From NCBI GenBank assembly GCA_964576925.1, contig CAZNWJ010000002.1, positions 310,001 through 374,000 of the forward strand: a stretch of DNA of 64,000 nt, written 5' to 3'. Below are positions 1 through 8,342 of the stretch, one piece after another. Every line of letters begins with the position of its first letter. Position 1 is the stretch's first letter. The position numbers were made by a program, and so were the translations under genes. A model generated the notes under the pieces. The model saw only the letters and a list, made by a program, of their open reading frames with translations, had not been told where the DNA came from and did no database searches. The DNA is from JADJGC01 sp964576925 (lineage in GTDB: Bacteria > Zixibacteria > MSB-5A5 > CAIYYT01).

Positions 1-1
1 T

Positions 2-145
2 TATGGCATGAATTTTGACACTTCTGCCGGCCCGACGAATATGCCGGAACTGCTCTGGCCCTTCGGCTATGTCGCCTTCTGGATCCTCAGTGTGGGCATC
101 GCGTTGGGACTCGTCTGGTTCTTCCGCCGTCGGCACTGGCTGTAA
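2..145 (+). CDS. corA: CorA magnesium/cobalt channel, C-terminal end (5' truncated)
   Basis: Only the last 47 codons lie in the window, read in the frame starting at base 2 and ending at TAA 143-145. The peptide begins with the Y-G-M-N signature of the CorA pore loop, followed by the MPEL segment, a second membrane helix and a short basic tail (FFRRRHWL). This GMN-loop-helix-basic-tail order is diagnostic of CorA-type divalent cation channels of the inner membrane. The N-terminal cytoplasmic domain lies upstream of the window. Confidence 0.88.
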   Translation, partial: YGMNFDTSAGPTNMPELLWPFGYVAFWILSVGIALGLVWFFRRRHWL

Positions 146-161
146 ATAGAACATCTTGAGC

Positions 162-1037
162 ATGCTCCCCGTCCTGCAACTCCTTTTCGCCGTGGTCGTC
201 TGGGGCTGGTCGTTCGTAGCAACCAAGATCTGCCTGAGCTATCTGTCGCCCGCCGACCTGCTCGGCTTGCGCATGCTGATCGCGCTCCCGATCCTGGCCG
301 TAATCCTGAAGCTGAAAAAAGTAAGATTCGATCTCGATGCCATCACACTGAGGCGGATGGGCATCGGTTCGTTGATCATTACCGCTCATTTCTTGATACA
401 GATCACGGGACTGAAATACACCTCGGCGACCAACACTGGTTGGATCATTTCAGTTACTCCGCTCGTTACCGTCGCATCATCATATCTGTTTCTTCGCGAG
501 AAGATTACCGCCGCACAGATCGCCGGCATATTTGTCGCGACAGCCGGCATTACGCTTTTAGTCTCCAACGGCCGGCTCGGCTCGCTCGACTGGCTCGCTA
601 GTGTTGGCGACTGGCTGGTGCTCGCTTCGGCGCATACCTGGGCGATCTACACGGTGGCGACCCGGGATCTCGCCCGCTCCCGTTCGCCGCTGCTCGTAAC
701 CTTTGGCGTGCTGCTGCCCACGTGCATCCTGATGCTCGGCTACATGCTGCTCAAATCTGATTGGAGCAGCTTCCTGCATTTGCCGGCCGACGCCGTGATC
801 GCGCTGTTGATCTTGGCGGTTCTGGCAACGGCGTTCGCCCATTGGTTTTGGCAAGAGGGTGTCGCCAGACTCGGCGCGGCGCGCTCGGGAATCTTCCTTT
901 ATCTCGAACCGATTGCCACGACCACCGTCGCCGTCCCCCTTCTCCACGAGCACTTCGGTATCATGACGGCACTCGGCGGTACGCTGGTATTGCTGGGGGT
1001 TTTCGTCGCACAAAGAAAGGCGGCGACCCGGTCTTGA
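162..1037 (+). CDS. EamA/DMT-family permease
   Basis: This encodes an inner-membrane protein of about 291 residues with roughly ten hydrophobic helices in two EamA halves, typical of drug/metabolite exporters. The second half contains the usual YLEP segment (about residue 248), then a helix with V-A-V-P-L-L and an acidic turn. The substrate cannot be told. The start is taken as ATG 162; an in-frame TTG at 156 would add two residues and no clear ribosome site separates them. Its TGA overlaps the TTG of the next gene, so the two are probably translationally coupled. It lies 16 bases after corA. Confidence 0.85.
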   Translation: MLPVLQLLFAVVVWGWSFVATKICLSYLSPADLLGLRMLIALPILAVILKLKKVRFDLDAITLRRMGIGSLIITAHFLIQITGLKYTSATNTGWIISVTPLVTVASSYLFLREKITAAQIAGIFVATAGITLLVSNGRLGSLDWLASVGDWLVLASAHTWAIYTVATRDLARSRSPLLVTFGVLLPTCILMLGYMLLKSDWSSFLHLPADAVIALLILAVLATAFAHWFWQEGVARLGAARSGIFLYLEPIATTTVAVPLLHEHFGIMTALGGTLVLLGVFVAQRKAATRS

Positions 1038-1519
1038 AAGATCTCTCGATTGTCCCCGTCGCCGCTGAAGACCAAGACTGGGTGAAGTCAATCCTCACCC
1101 AATACTGGAAGTCGCACCTGATTGCCAGTCGCGGCCAGTTGATTGATGCCGCCGCTTTGCCGGGGTTTGTGGCAATGGCGCAGACAAAACGAATCGGGCT
1201 CATCACCTACCAAGTGGTCGGTCGCGAGTGCGAAATCGTAACACTGAATTCGTTTCGCGAGAAATGCGGCGTGGGTTCCGCCTTGATAGACGCGGTAAGG
1301 ACAGTAACTGTGGCTGCCGGCTGTGAGCGGCTCTGGCTGATCACAACCAACGATAACGTCGAGGCAATACGATTTTATCTGCTGCGCGGTATGCGGCTGG
1401 TTGCGATTCATCGCAACGCGCTTGAGGAATCCCGCAAGATCAAACCCTCGATCCCGCTGAGGGGAGCCCACGGCCTGCCGCTACTCGACGAACTCGAATT
1501 CGAGATCACGTTCAAGTAG
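1034..1519 (+). CDS. GNAT-family N-acetyltransferase
   Basis: This 161-residue protein fits the single GNAT fold, which moves an acetyl group from acetyl-CoA to an amine. The acetyl-CoA binding motif A is seen as R-E-K-C-G-V-G-S near residue 75, following a beta strand (EIVTLNS), and a later segment ITTNDNVEAIRFYLLRGM matches the C-terminal GNAT signature N..A..FY...GF. The start is inferred as TTG 1034, sharing bases with the TGA of the exporter gene; upstream in-frame sequence is a shadow of that gene. The substrate is unknown. Confidence 0.8.
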   Translation: MKDLSIVPVAAEDQDWVKSILTQYWKSHLIASRGQLIDAAALPGFVAMAQTKRIGLITYQVVGRECEIVTLNSFREKCGVGSALIDAVRTVTVAAGCERLWLITTNDNVEAIRFYLLRGMRLVAIHRNALEESRKIKPSIPLRGAHGLPLLDELEFEITFK

Positions 1520-1542
1520 CCTGGCGCGCCGCCTCGCGGCAA

Positions 1543-3222
1543 TTAGAATTCCGAATTGACGAACAACTCCGGCGCCAGGCGCTGTGTGCAACTGATGATC
1601 TCGCGATCCTTCTCGTTGATCACGCTGCGATCAAGCAGCGCTTTGACGGCGTTGTTCAGCAGCACCATCTTGTCATGAATCGGAATCAGGGCCGGATAAT
1701 ATTCGTTATTGAAAAACAACAAGTAACGGCTGCGCTGTCGCGGACTCTGCAGCAACTCGCCGATAGCGCGCTCCAGGTCGGCGCCGGCAAGCTCCTCCAA
1801 TCGCTCCTTGGGCGAGATCATTAACCGCGTCGTCTCGGCGATGGAATTGTTGCTGCTGAAGGTCATCATCCAGGCGTCGACCATACCGATCGAGTTGACC
1901 ACGAGCACATTGACCTTGATCCGCTTGCGCTCGGCGTCGGCGTCCACACCCGTCAACAGCGGGATGAAGAAGTTGTCGGTAATCGCGCCAAAGGCGCTGA
2001 TACCGCCCGCCATCGGATTGTCGAGGATATCGGTGACCGTGAAGTAGGGTTTGCGCTGGAAGCGAGCGTCCTGAATCGACATGAATTCGTCTTCGGTAAA
2101 GTGGAAGCGTTCTTTCCACAGGTCTTCTTCGGAGAGGTCTTTGCGCGTCAACGACGACTGGCTTGTTAGCATCCCGATCGCCTGCCCGCCGCGCCAAACC
2201 AGCGGCAGGACACCGACAGCCCATTCCGCCGAGCCGCCGATCTCTCCGATCATCGACGACAACGGCCGCCCGTCCGGAAATCCCAGCCCGTCCAGTCCCA
2301 TCACAATCGCCGGCATCAGATCGCCGTCTTTGTCGAACGGCGTCGCAACTCCCGCCTTGTTCAGGATATCCATGGCATAACGATGCCGGGGGCGGTCCAG
2401 GAAGAAAGCGCTCAGCTTTTCCTTGTTGCCGTATCCATATGCTTTGCTGATGATCTCGGCGATCTCGACAATCTTGGTCTCGCGCGGGTTGAATTCTTGG
2501 AAAGGCACATTCGCCATCCAGCGCTGCACATAGGTGTCGGGAAGGTGCCGCTTGACACCCGACTCGGTGAGCACGAGCGCTGTAAAGCTGGAGTGCAGAC
2601 CCTCGACCGACTTGCCCGTCCCGTCAATGACGTCATTCCCCAATGACAACAGCGCCACGTTGGCCGGCATGCGCAGGCCATACGTCGCCCGGTGCTCCGG
2701 CTTGCCGAATACCGCGCCGACCGGAATCGTAGGATTGCCGCCGGCTTCCACGCCCGGCTTTACGCGCACGCCTTCGGTGATCGCCGATTCAATGATGACC
2801 TCTTCTCCGACCGGGAGCGTCTCGGTAGTCATCTGTAGGACCTCGGACATAACCAGCGCAGCCGTCCGATCGTTGGCTCGCTTGAGATTGTTCTTCAGTT
2901 CGCTGGTCACCAGGTGCTTGGGGACTTGTTTGAGGCTGCCGCGGCCGTGCAAGCCGACCGCAATCGCGGAGAGCGCGGCCGAGAGAATGACCGACTGCCG
3001 CAATTGGCGGTTGCGTAGCGCGCCCAGGTTGGATTGGTAGTTGATCCGGTCGCTGAGATTGAGAATCGCACAGCTCTCGAGCGCAAGTTCGTAACGATTC
3101 AGTACGGCTTTGTGCCGATGATTAAACTCGATAATGCGGTCAGATTCGAACTGGAATTCTTGAAGGCGCCCGGTGTAACTCAGACGCTGATCGGCAACGT
3201 TGTAACGCAATTGATCGTTCAT
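1543..3222 (-). CDS. Divergent class II fructose-bisphosphatase (GlpX)-like protein with extra N- and C-terminal regions
   Basis: This 559-residue protein has no simple name. Residues about 110-465 can be aligned by eye to GlpX: a GNDVIDGT motif (196-202) in place of VDPIEGT, a P-D-T-Y-V-Q-R-W segment like PDMYMEKL, LDRPRH (275-280) like LAKPRH, a DKDGD turn (297-301), GEIGGSAEW (327-334) like GIGGAPEG, and DNPMAG..GAITDNF like the DNVIFSATGIT region. Two metal-binding acids (D197, D200) and E333 are retained. Ordinary GlpX has about 330 residues; here about 105 residues precede and 90 follow the domain. A sugar-phosphate phosphatase activity is inference. ATG start 3222 has GAGG upstream. 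Confidence 0.55.
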   Translation of the reverse strand: MNDQLRYNVADQRLSYTGRLQEFQFESDRIIEFNHRHKAVLNRYELALESCAILNLSDRINYQSNLGALRNRQLRQSVILSAALSAIAVGLHGRGSLKQVPKHLVTSELKNNLKRANDRTAALVMSEVLQMTTETLPVGEEVIIESAITEGVRVKPGVEAGGNPTIPVGAVFGKPEHRATYGLRMPANVALLSLGNDVIDGTGKSVEGLHSSFTALVLTESGVKRHLPDTYVQRWMANVPFQEFNPRETKIVEIAEIISKAYGYGNKEKLSAFFLDRPRHRYAMDILNKAGVATPFDKDGDLMPAIVMGLDGLGFPDGRPLSSMIGEIGGSAEWAVGVLPLVWRGGQAIGMLTSQSSLTRKDLSEEDLWKERFHFTEDEFMSIQDARFQRKPYFTVTDILDNPMAGGISAFGAITDNFFIPLLTGVDADAERKRIKVNVLVVNSIGMVDAWMMTFSSNNSIAETTRLMISPKERLEELAGADLERAIGELLQSPRQRSRYLLFFNNEYYPALIPIHDKMVLLNNAVKALLDRSVINEKDREIISCTQRLAPELFVNSEF

Positions 3223-3307
3223 GACACTGAATCCTCGGCATAGGTTCGCTGTCGCGGGGTCATTGAGTCCAAATATCGAGAGTATGATACAGCTTAATCG
3301 ACGGCGA

Positions 3308-5182
3308 TCAAGCCCTATCTTGATGGCGTGGGCCGATCATGTTTTCCGGTTTGAGCAGTTCGTCCAACTGCGCCTGCGACATCAGGCCGCGCTCCAGTAC
3401 CAACTCGTAGACGCTGCGATTTTGCGCCAGCGCCGCCTTGGCCAAGTCGCTGGAAATTTCATAACCCAGCACCGGGCTGAGAGCGGTGATCAAGCCAATC
3501 GAGTCCTGCACCATCCGGCGGCAATGTTCATCGTTGGCCGTGATGCCGTCGATACAGCGGTGTTGCAGCGTAAACATGCCGTTCTTGAGAACCTCGATCG
3601 ATTCGAAAATACTATGGGAAATGATCGGGAGAAAGACATTGAGTTGAAGCTGCCCCGCTTCGGTGGCCAGCGTTACCGTCAGGTCATTGCCGATCACGAG
3701 AAAGGCAATCTGGTTGACCACTTCCGGCACCACCGGATTGACCTTTCCCGGCATGATCGTCGACCCGGGTTGCATCGGCGGTAGGTTGATTTCGTTCAAA
3801 CCCGCGCGCGGCCCGGAAGACAACAGACGCAGGTCATTGCAGATCTTCGAGAGCTTGACGGCCAGCCGCTTGATCGCCGAAGAATACATCACGAACGCCC
3901 CCGTGTCTTGTGTCGCCTCGACAAGATTCTTGGCCAGCTTGATTTCAAGGCCGGTTATCGCGCGTAACTGCCGGATCACGAGGTCGGGATAGCGCGGATC
4001 GGCATTGATACCGGTGCCGATCGCCGTTCCGCCCATGTTGACTTCCAGGAACAACGAAACATTTTGCTCGAGGCGGTCGATTTCTTCTTCGAGGGTCACG
4101 GCAAAGGCCTCGAACTCCTGCCCCAACGTCATTGGCACGGCATCCTGAAGTTGCGTCCGCCCCATCTTGATAACGTTGTGAAATTCCTGCGCTTTCTGCG
4201 AGAACGAGGCGATCAACTGCCGCAGCACCGTGACCAGTTGGGCGTTGCTGTTAATCAAAGCTATCTTCAGGGCCGTCGGTATCGCGTCATTCGTCGACTG
4301 CGAAAGATTCACGTGGTTATTGGGATGACAGTACTTGTACTCGCCGCGCTCATAGCCGAGGATTTCCAGCGCGCGGTTGGCAATCACTTCGTTGGCGTTC
4401 ATGTTGGTCGAAGTTCCCGCGCCACCCTGGATCATGTCCACGACGAACTGCGTGTGCCAGCGGCCGTTGATGATTTCTCCGCACGCTTGAATCATGGCGT
4501 CCGCAATCGGCCGGGAGAGCAACCCCAACTCGCAGTTTGCGCGCGCCGCCGCCATCTTCACGACCGCCAGCGAGCGGATCAACTCCGGGTAATACGCGAG
4601 CGAGATGCCGGAGATATTGAAGTTCTCCAGCGCGCGCATCGTCTGGATGCCATAGAGATATTCGGCCGGGACTTCGCGGTCGCCCAGCAAATCGTGTTCG
4701 GTGCGGGTCCGACCCGAAACGTATTGCGCCGCGACATTAACGACGCGCGTGCTGGCCTGGCGCATCCTTCGCGAAATGACTCGGGCAATACGCGAGATCA
4801 GCTTGAAACCGATCGTCGGTTGCTGCTGCGAAATCTGAAGGAAACGCTCGCGGCTGAGCGTCAAGAGCGTGGATTTGAGGAGCGTGCGCGCCGAGGTATT
4901 GTGCGGGTAGTCCTCCATTAGGGCGCCTTCCCCCAGAAAGTCGTACTTCGAAAAGATCGTCAGGCGCGCTTCCTCACCGTAAGGCGTGCGTTTGTAGAGC
5001 TCGACCTCGCCGCTGAAGATGAAGTACATCTCGGTGCGCGCGGTATTCTCCTCGAAGAGCAGCACTTGCGCGTCGAGTTCCCGTTGCTCCAATCCGGCTA
5101 CCAGGAGCGAAAGCTCGTCTTCGGCGATGTCGCGGAACAGCTCAATGTGACCCAAGAACTCTCTTACCTGCCGTTCATCCAC
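3308..5182 (-). CDS. aspA: Cyclic nucleotide-binding domain fused to aspartate ammonia-lyase
   Basis: Start GTG 5182 is chosen because AAGGAG lies 8 bases upstream; an earlier in-frame ATG at 5311 would overlap the divergent marC-like gene. The protein has 624 residues. Residues about 7-140 form a CRP-type cNMP-binding domain whose phosphate-binding loop reads GEGALMEDYPHNTSA, lacking the arginine that contacts the cyclic phosphate in CRP. From about residue 160 a full-length aspartase follows: TEHDLLGDREVPAEYLYGIQ, GTSTNMNANEV, SQSTND and the catalytic loop signature GSTIMPGKVNPV. Aspartase converts L-aspartate to fumarate and ammonia. AspA alone has about 470 residues, so this is a true fusion. 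Confidence 0.9.
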   Translation of the reverse strand: MDERQVREFLGHIELFRDIAEDELSLLVAGLEQRELDAQVLLFEENTARTEMYFIFSGEVELYKRTPYGEEARLTIFSKYDFLGEGALMEDYPHNTSARTLLKSTLLTLSRERFLQISQQQPTIGFKLISRIARVISRRMRQASTRVVNVAAQYVSGRTRTEHDLLGDREVPAEYLYGIQTMRALENFNISGISLAYYPELIRSLAVVKMAAARANCELGLLSRPIADAMIQACGEIINGRWHTQFVVDMIQGGAGTSTNMNANEVIANRALEILGYERGEYKYCHPNNHVNLSQSTNDAIPTALKIALINSNAQLVTVLRQLIASFSQKAQEFHNVIKMGRTQLQDAVPMTLGQEFEAFAVTLEEEIDRLEQNVSLFLEVNMGGTAIGTGINADPRYPDLVIRQLRAITGLEIKLAKNLVEATQDTGAFVMYSSAIKRLAVKLSKICNDLRLLSSGPRAGLNEINLPPMQPGSTIMPGKVNPVVPEVVNQIAFLVIGNDLTVTLATEAGQLQLNVFLPIISHSIFESIEVLKNGMFTLQHRCIDGITANDEHCRRMVQDSIGLITALSPVLGYEISSDLAKAALAQNRSVYELVLERGLMSQAQLDELLKPENMIGPRHQDRA

Positions 5183-5301
5183 CGCTCTGGCTCCTTCCCA
5201 GGGTATTTCATAGACTGCTAAGGTACACGACGCAGCGGCTTCCCGCCACGAGATTCGCGCAATTTTCTGTTTGCCGGACGCTGAAAAGGACTCTAAATCT
5301 G

Positions 5302-5946
5302 ATGCGGACAAAGACTATGGACTGGCACCACTACATCGAAATCTTCACGGCCATCTTCGTCATCGTCGATCCCCTGGGCGCGGTGCCGATCTTCCTCAGC
5401 GTCACTGCCGACGAGGACGCCCGCCAGCGCGCGCGCACGGCGCTGGTTGCCTCCGTTGTTTTCGTTATTGCTATGGTGCTGGCCACCTTTATCGGGGAGC
5501 CGATCCTGAAGTTCTTCGGCATTCGCATCGCCTCATTCCAGGTTGGCGGCGGAATCCTGATCCTCCTGCTCGCAATCTCGATGCTCAATGCCAAAATCAG
5601 CCCGGCGCGGCAGACCCCCGAAGAAGCGCAGGAAGCCGTCGCCAAGTCCAATGTTGCCGTCGTGCCGCTCGCGATCCCCTTGCTGTCAGGACCGGCGGCG
5701 TTTTCAACGGTGATTATCTACTCGACGCGAAGTGAGGGCTGGTCTGATCGAGCTTTTATCGTGGCTTCCATTGTGCTTGTGGCACTGATCATCTGGATAC
5801 TCTTCCGCCTTTCGATTCCATTGAGCCATCGCTTGGGCCAGACTGGCGTGAATACCGTGACTCGCGTCATGGGCCTGATCCTGGCTGCCATAGCAATCGA
5901 GTTTATCAGCGCCGGTTTGCTGCAACTGTTTCCTGCTCTCAATTGA
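5302..5946 (+). CDS. MarC/UPF0056-family membrane protein
   Basis: This 214-residue integral membrane protein has six predicted helices. The first carries the family hallmark DPLGAVPIFL (about 24-33), and the middle holds PLAIPLLSGPAAFSTVI, also characteristic of MarC. The family was once linked to multiple antibiotic resistance, but its transport substrate is not established. ATG 5302 has AAGGA upstream; ATG 5317 is an alternative. It diverges from the aspartase fusion with a 119-base gap. Confidence 0.9.
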   Translation: MRTKTMDWHHYIEIFTAIFVIVDPLGAVPIFLSVTADEDARQRARTALVASVVFVIAMVLATFIGEPILKFFGIRIASFQVGGGILILLLAISMLNAKISPARQTPEEAQEAVAKSNVAVVPLAIPLLSGPAAFSTVIIYSTRSEGWSDRAFIVASIVLVALIIWILFRLSIPLSHRLGQTGVNTVTRVMGLILAAIAIEFISAGLLQLFPALN

Positions 5947-5980
5947 AAAGAAAACGCGGGCGGTGTCTCCACCTCCCGCG
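5945..5980 (-). terminator. Rho-independent terminator of the minus-strand envelope-protein pair
   Basis: Arms CGCGGG+GGTG (5955-5965) and CACC+CCCGCG (5970-5980) pair with one internal mismatch and a TCTC loop. Read on the minus strand the stem is followed by TTTTCTTTTC. It lies just past the 3' end of the 6011 gene and convergent with the marC-like gene. Confidence 0.75.
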
Positions 5981-6010
5981 CTTGCGAAAACCAGATTCGG
6001 TATGGTTGTC

Positions 6011-6565
6011 TTACGGCTTGCCGCTGATCGACAAGAACAGCACGATATCCGTCACCAGAATTGAAAACGGCGTTTCGTCGGCGATGAAGTAAACCTGGAA
6101 CTTCTCGCTGAACACGATTTCCTTCGCGTCATTGAAGTTCTGCAGGAAATCATACGATTCATCCCAAAGTATCTCGCGTGTCGTACCCGGGGCGACGACG
6201 ATACCGCTGAGAAGTAGCGTTCCCTGTGCCTTGACATCTTCGTAGGTCGTGAGTTGATCAGCCGGGTTCTTCGGCTTGTAGAGGTACAACTGCCCGCCCG
6301 CCGGCTCCGCCGCAAGGTTTTGAATGCGGCAGGCAAAGCCGATATCGTCGATACCGGCGATATCTTCCTTGTTTTCGTTCCAATCGTCGTTTTCCGTGAG
6401 GTCGACATCCTCGAAGTCCAGACTTGACTCGGTCTGTGCATCAAAGTCGTCGATGTACTCCACCACCATGACATTCCCGGTGGTCACGCAGTTGGCGCCC
6501 ATGCAAAGGAACACCGCCAGAGCAGCCAGCAGAAGCTTGATCGTTATTGTAGTAGCTTTCTTCAT
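6011..6565 (-). CDS. Predicted exported protein of unknown function
   Basis: This 184-residue protein starts MKKATTITIKLLLAALAVFL, a clear secretion signal. A cysteine at about residue 26 follows it (MGANC), but the lipobox is poor, so lipidation is uncertain. The mature part is acidic with short beta-like stretches and no family I recognise. The ATG lies 6 bases after the barrel gene's stop, and GGAGTAA overlapping that stop acts as its ribosome site. The two are therefore an operon, and the product probably works in the same envelope process. Confidence 0.7.
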   Translation of the reverse strand: MKKATTITIKLLLAALAVFLCMGANCVTTGNVMVVEYIDDFDAQTESSLDFEDVDLTENDDWNENKEDIAGIDDIGFACRIQNLAAEPAGGQLYLYKPKNPADQLTTYEDVKAQGTLLLSGIVVAPGTTREILWDESYDFLQNFNDAKEIVFSEKFQVYFIADETPFSILVTDIVLFLSISGKP

Positions 6566-6571
6566 GTTCGC

Positions 6572-7165
6572 TTACTCCGTGAATCCAAAGTAGTAATTGA
6601 GACCGACCGTAATCAAACCATTCTTGCGCGATGATTTCAGATCGTTCGGCTTGTTCGGGGTTTCGTCTTCATACGGGAAGATGAACGCCTTGCCGCGAAG
6701 ATCGAGCGAAATCTGGTCGGTGAATGAGTACTCAAATCCCAGTCCGAACCAATACGAACCCTTCGTCAGATCCGGGATGCCCTTCTTCTCAAACTTCATC
6801 GAAGACAGCCCAAGAATTCCGTACATGCCGAAGCCCTTATAGCCAAGCACATTGCCGAGCACCAAATCGATACCGAAGCTGTTGTACTTGCCACCCTCGT
6901 GCGTCATGGTCTGATTCCAGTTGCCTTCAACGGCGTATTCGGCTTCGCCGTTCTTGACCGAAACGAAATTCGGCTCGACGGCGATGAAGCCGGTCAGCGG
7001 AATGCGGGCCTTGGCGCCGAATGCGCTTCCCGATTCGGTGTCTTCCTGCGCCAGCGGGATATTCATCCCGCCAAACGCGCCGACGGAAAAGCGAAAAGCG
7101 TTCGCCGTAGAGCTCGCCAGCAGCAGACAGATAAGTGCCAGAAGTACCTTAGAAGTAGGTCTCAT
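6572..7165 (-). CDS. Small outer-membrane beta-barrel protein
   Basis: Start ATG 7165 is preceded by GGAGG at ideal spacing; a much longer open frame continues upstream but lacks support. The 197-residue product has a signal peptide ending ANA (about residue 23), then alternating amphipathic strands rich in G and aromatics (FRFSVGAFGG, SYWFGLGFEYSF) and ends YYFGFTE with terminal aromatics. This is the general pattern of 8-stranded OmpA/OmpW-like barrels. No enzymatic motif is visible. It is the first gene of a two-gene minus-strand operon. Confidence 0.72.
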   Translation of the reverse strand: MRPTSKVLLALICLLLASSTANAFRFSVGAFGGMNIPLAQEDTESGSAFGAKARIPLTGFIAVEPNFVSVKNGEAEYAVEGNWNQTMTHEGGKYNSFGIDLVLGNVLGYKGFGMYGILGLSSMKFEKKGIPDLTKGSYWFGLGFEYSFTDQISLDLRGKAFIFPYEDETPNKPNDLKSSRKNGLITVGLNYYFGFTE

Positions 7166-7294
7166 GTTTCCTCCATGCTTGAAACCAATGCGAGTGTTCT
7201 TGTGTAGACTTAGGGAATGATAGCCAGTCTGCCGATTCCAGGCAACCACAATCCGTACTCGCCAAGCGCAAAAATATTGCATAATCGCCCGGCC

Positions 7295-7323
7295 TTGCTT
7301 AGACTGGTGCACTCGGATATAAC
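7295..7323 (+). promoter_or_regulatory. Sigma-70-type promoter for the LolA-like gene
   Basis: TTGCTT (7295-7300) and TATAAC (7318-7323) are separated by exactly 17 bases and lie 32 bases before the ATG at 7356. Confidence 0.65.
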
Positions 7324-7355
7324 AAAGTGATTGGTACACGTCTTGGAGGTAGAAA

Positions 7356-8114
7356 ATGAATCGAATTCTGCTAATCGCGGGTCTGATGATCGCTCTGTTG
7401 GCAACGACCGCCACAGCGCAAATGACTGCGGATGAGATCATCGGCAAGCACCTCGCGGCGACCGGCGGCGAGAAGGTCATGCGCGACGTCTCAACCATTA
7501 TGGTCAAGGGCAGCATGTTCATGTCGGGCATGCCGATGGACCTGGAATGGTATATCAAGCGCCCCGATAAGAGCTTTATGCAGGTTTCGTCAAACAACAT
7601 GGTGCTCGGTGGCGGCGGTACCGACGGCACCAACGCCTGGGCGTCTCAGATGGGGCAGACATTTATCCTCGAAGGTGACCAGAAGCAGTCGACCATGCAG
7701 CAGGCTGACCGCTTCCCGCTCCTCGACTATAAGGCCAAGGGCGCCAAGGTCAACTTCACCGGCGAAGATCTCGTTAAGGGCGCCAAGACTTATAAAGTCG
7801 AGTACGTCTCCAAGGCCAATGACACTACCGTCTACTACTTTGATGCTACGACCTTCTACATTGTAAAGGAGAAGGAGAGCAGCGGTTCAGCCACGTTCTC
7901 TGGTCACAAGGCCGTCAATGGCATAGTCTTCCCCTTCAAAATCAACTCGACCATCGAGGCCCAGGGCCAGTCGATGCAGCAGATGATTACGATTGATTCG
8001 ATCGCCGTCAACGGCCCGGTACCGGATTCGCTCTTCATCATGCCGAAGAATGCCCAGCCGATGCCCAAGATGCCCGATGCACCTCCATCAGGCGCGGCAG
8101 GCGAAGGCAAGTAA
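7356..8114 (+). CDS. LolA-like outer-membrane lipoprotein-sorting family protein
   Basis: This 252-residue protein has a typical signal peptide (cleavage near TATAQ, residue 22), then ADEIIGKHLAATGGEKVMRDV, the opening helix seen in LolA/LolB-fold periplasmic proteins. Later beta strands (MDLEWYIKRPDKSFMQVSS, TYKVEYVSKANDTTVYYFD) fit an unclosed half-barrel. The tail is rich in M and P. A lipid- or lipoprotein-binding role is inferred from the fold. GGAGGT precedes ATG 7356, and the gene has its own promoter and terminator, so it is monocistronic. Confidence 0.75.
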   Translation: MNRILLIAGLMIALLATTATAQMTADEIIGKHLAATGGEKVMRDVSTIMVKGSMFMSGMPMDLEWYIKRPDKSFMQVSSNNMVLGGGGTDGTNAWASQMGQTFILEGDQKQSTMQQADRFPLLDYKAKGAKVNFTGEDLVKGAKTYKVEYVSKANDTTVYYFDATTFYIVKEKESSGSATFSGHKAVNGIVFPFKINSTIEAQGQSMQQMITIDSIAVNGPVPDSLFIMPKNAQPMPKMPDAPPSGAAGEGK

Positions 8115-8143
8115 GACTACTCGTAGACAGACTTCTTCTGATC

Positions 8144-8173
8144 GAAGCCGCCTCTCGGCGGCTTCTTGTTTTG
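8144..8173 (+). terminator. Rho-independent terminator after the LolA-like gene
   Basis: A perfect 9-bp stem, GAAGCCGCC with GGCGGCTTC, has a TCTC loop and is followed by TTGTTTTG. Confidence 0.9.
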
Positions 8174-8342
8174 TGTCAGCGACTTAGCCGCATTGGTCAA
8201 AAGTTGCCTATGGGGATTCATCAAATCGTCGATTAATCGCGTAGAACATTGGCGAACCCGTCTAATCAAAATCTTACTTCCGGTCGCAGCGAATCAACGC
8301 GGGCCCAATCGCCGGCGTCACCAGCAAACCATGGAGGAATCG

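Noticed and set aside
5183..5311. Longer N-terminus (from ATG 5311) for the cNMP-aspartase gene
   Set aside because: It would overlap the divergent marC-like start and lacks a ribosome site, while GTG 5182 has AAGGAG at eight bases and begins right at the cNMP domain.
7166..7633. Long N-terminal extension of the small barrel gene
   Set aside because: It crosses the promoter and start of the LolA-like gene on the other strand. The signal peptide and ribosome site at 7165 define the true start.
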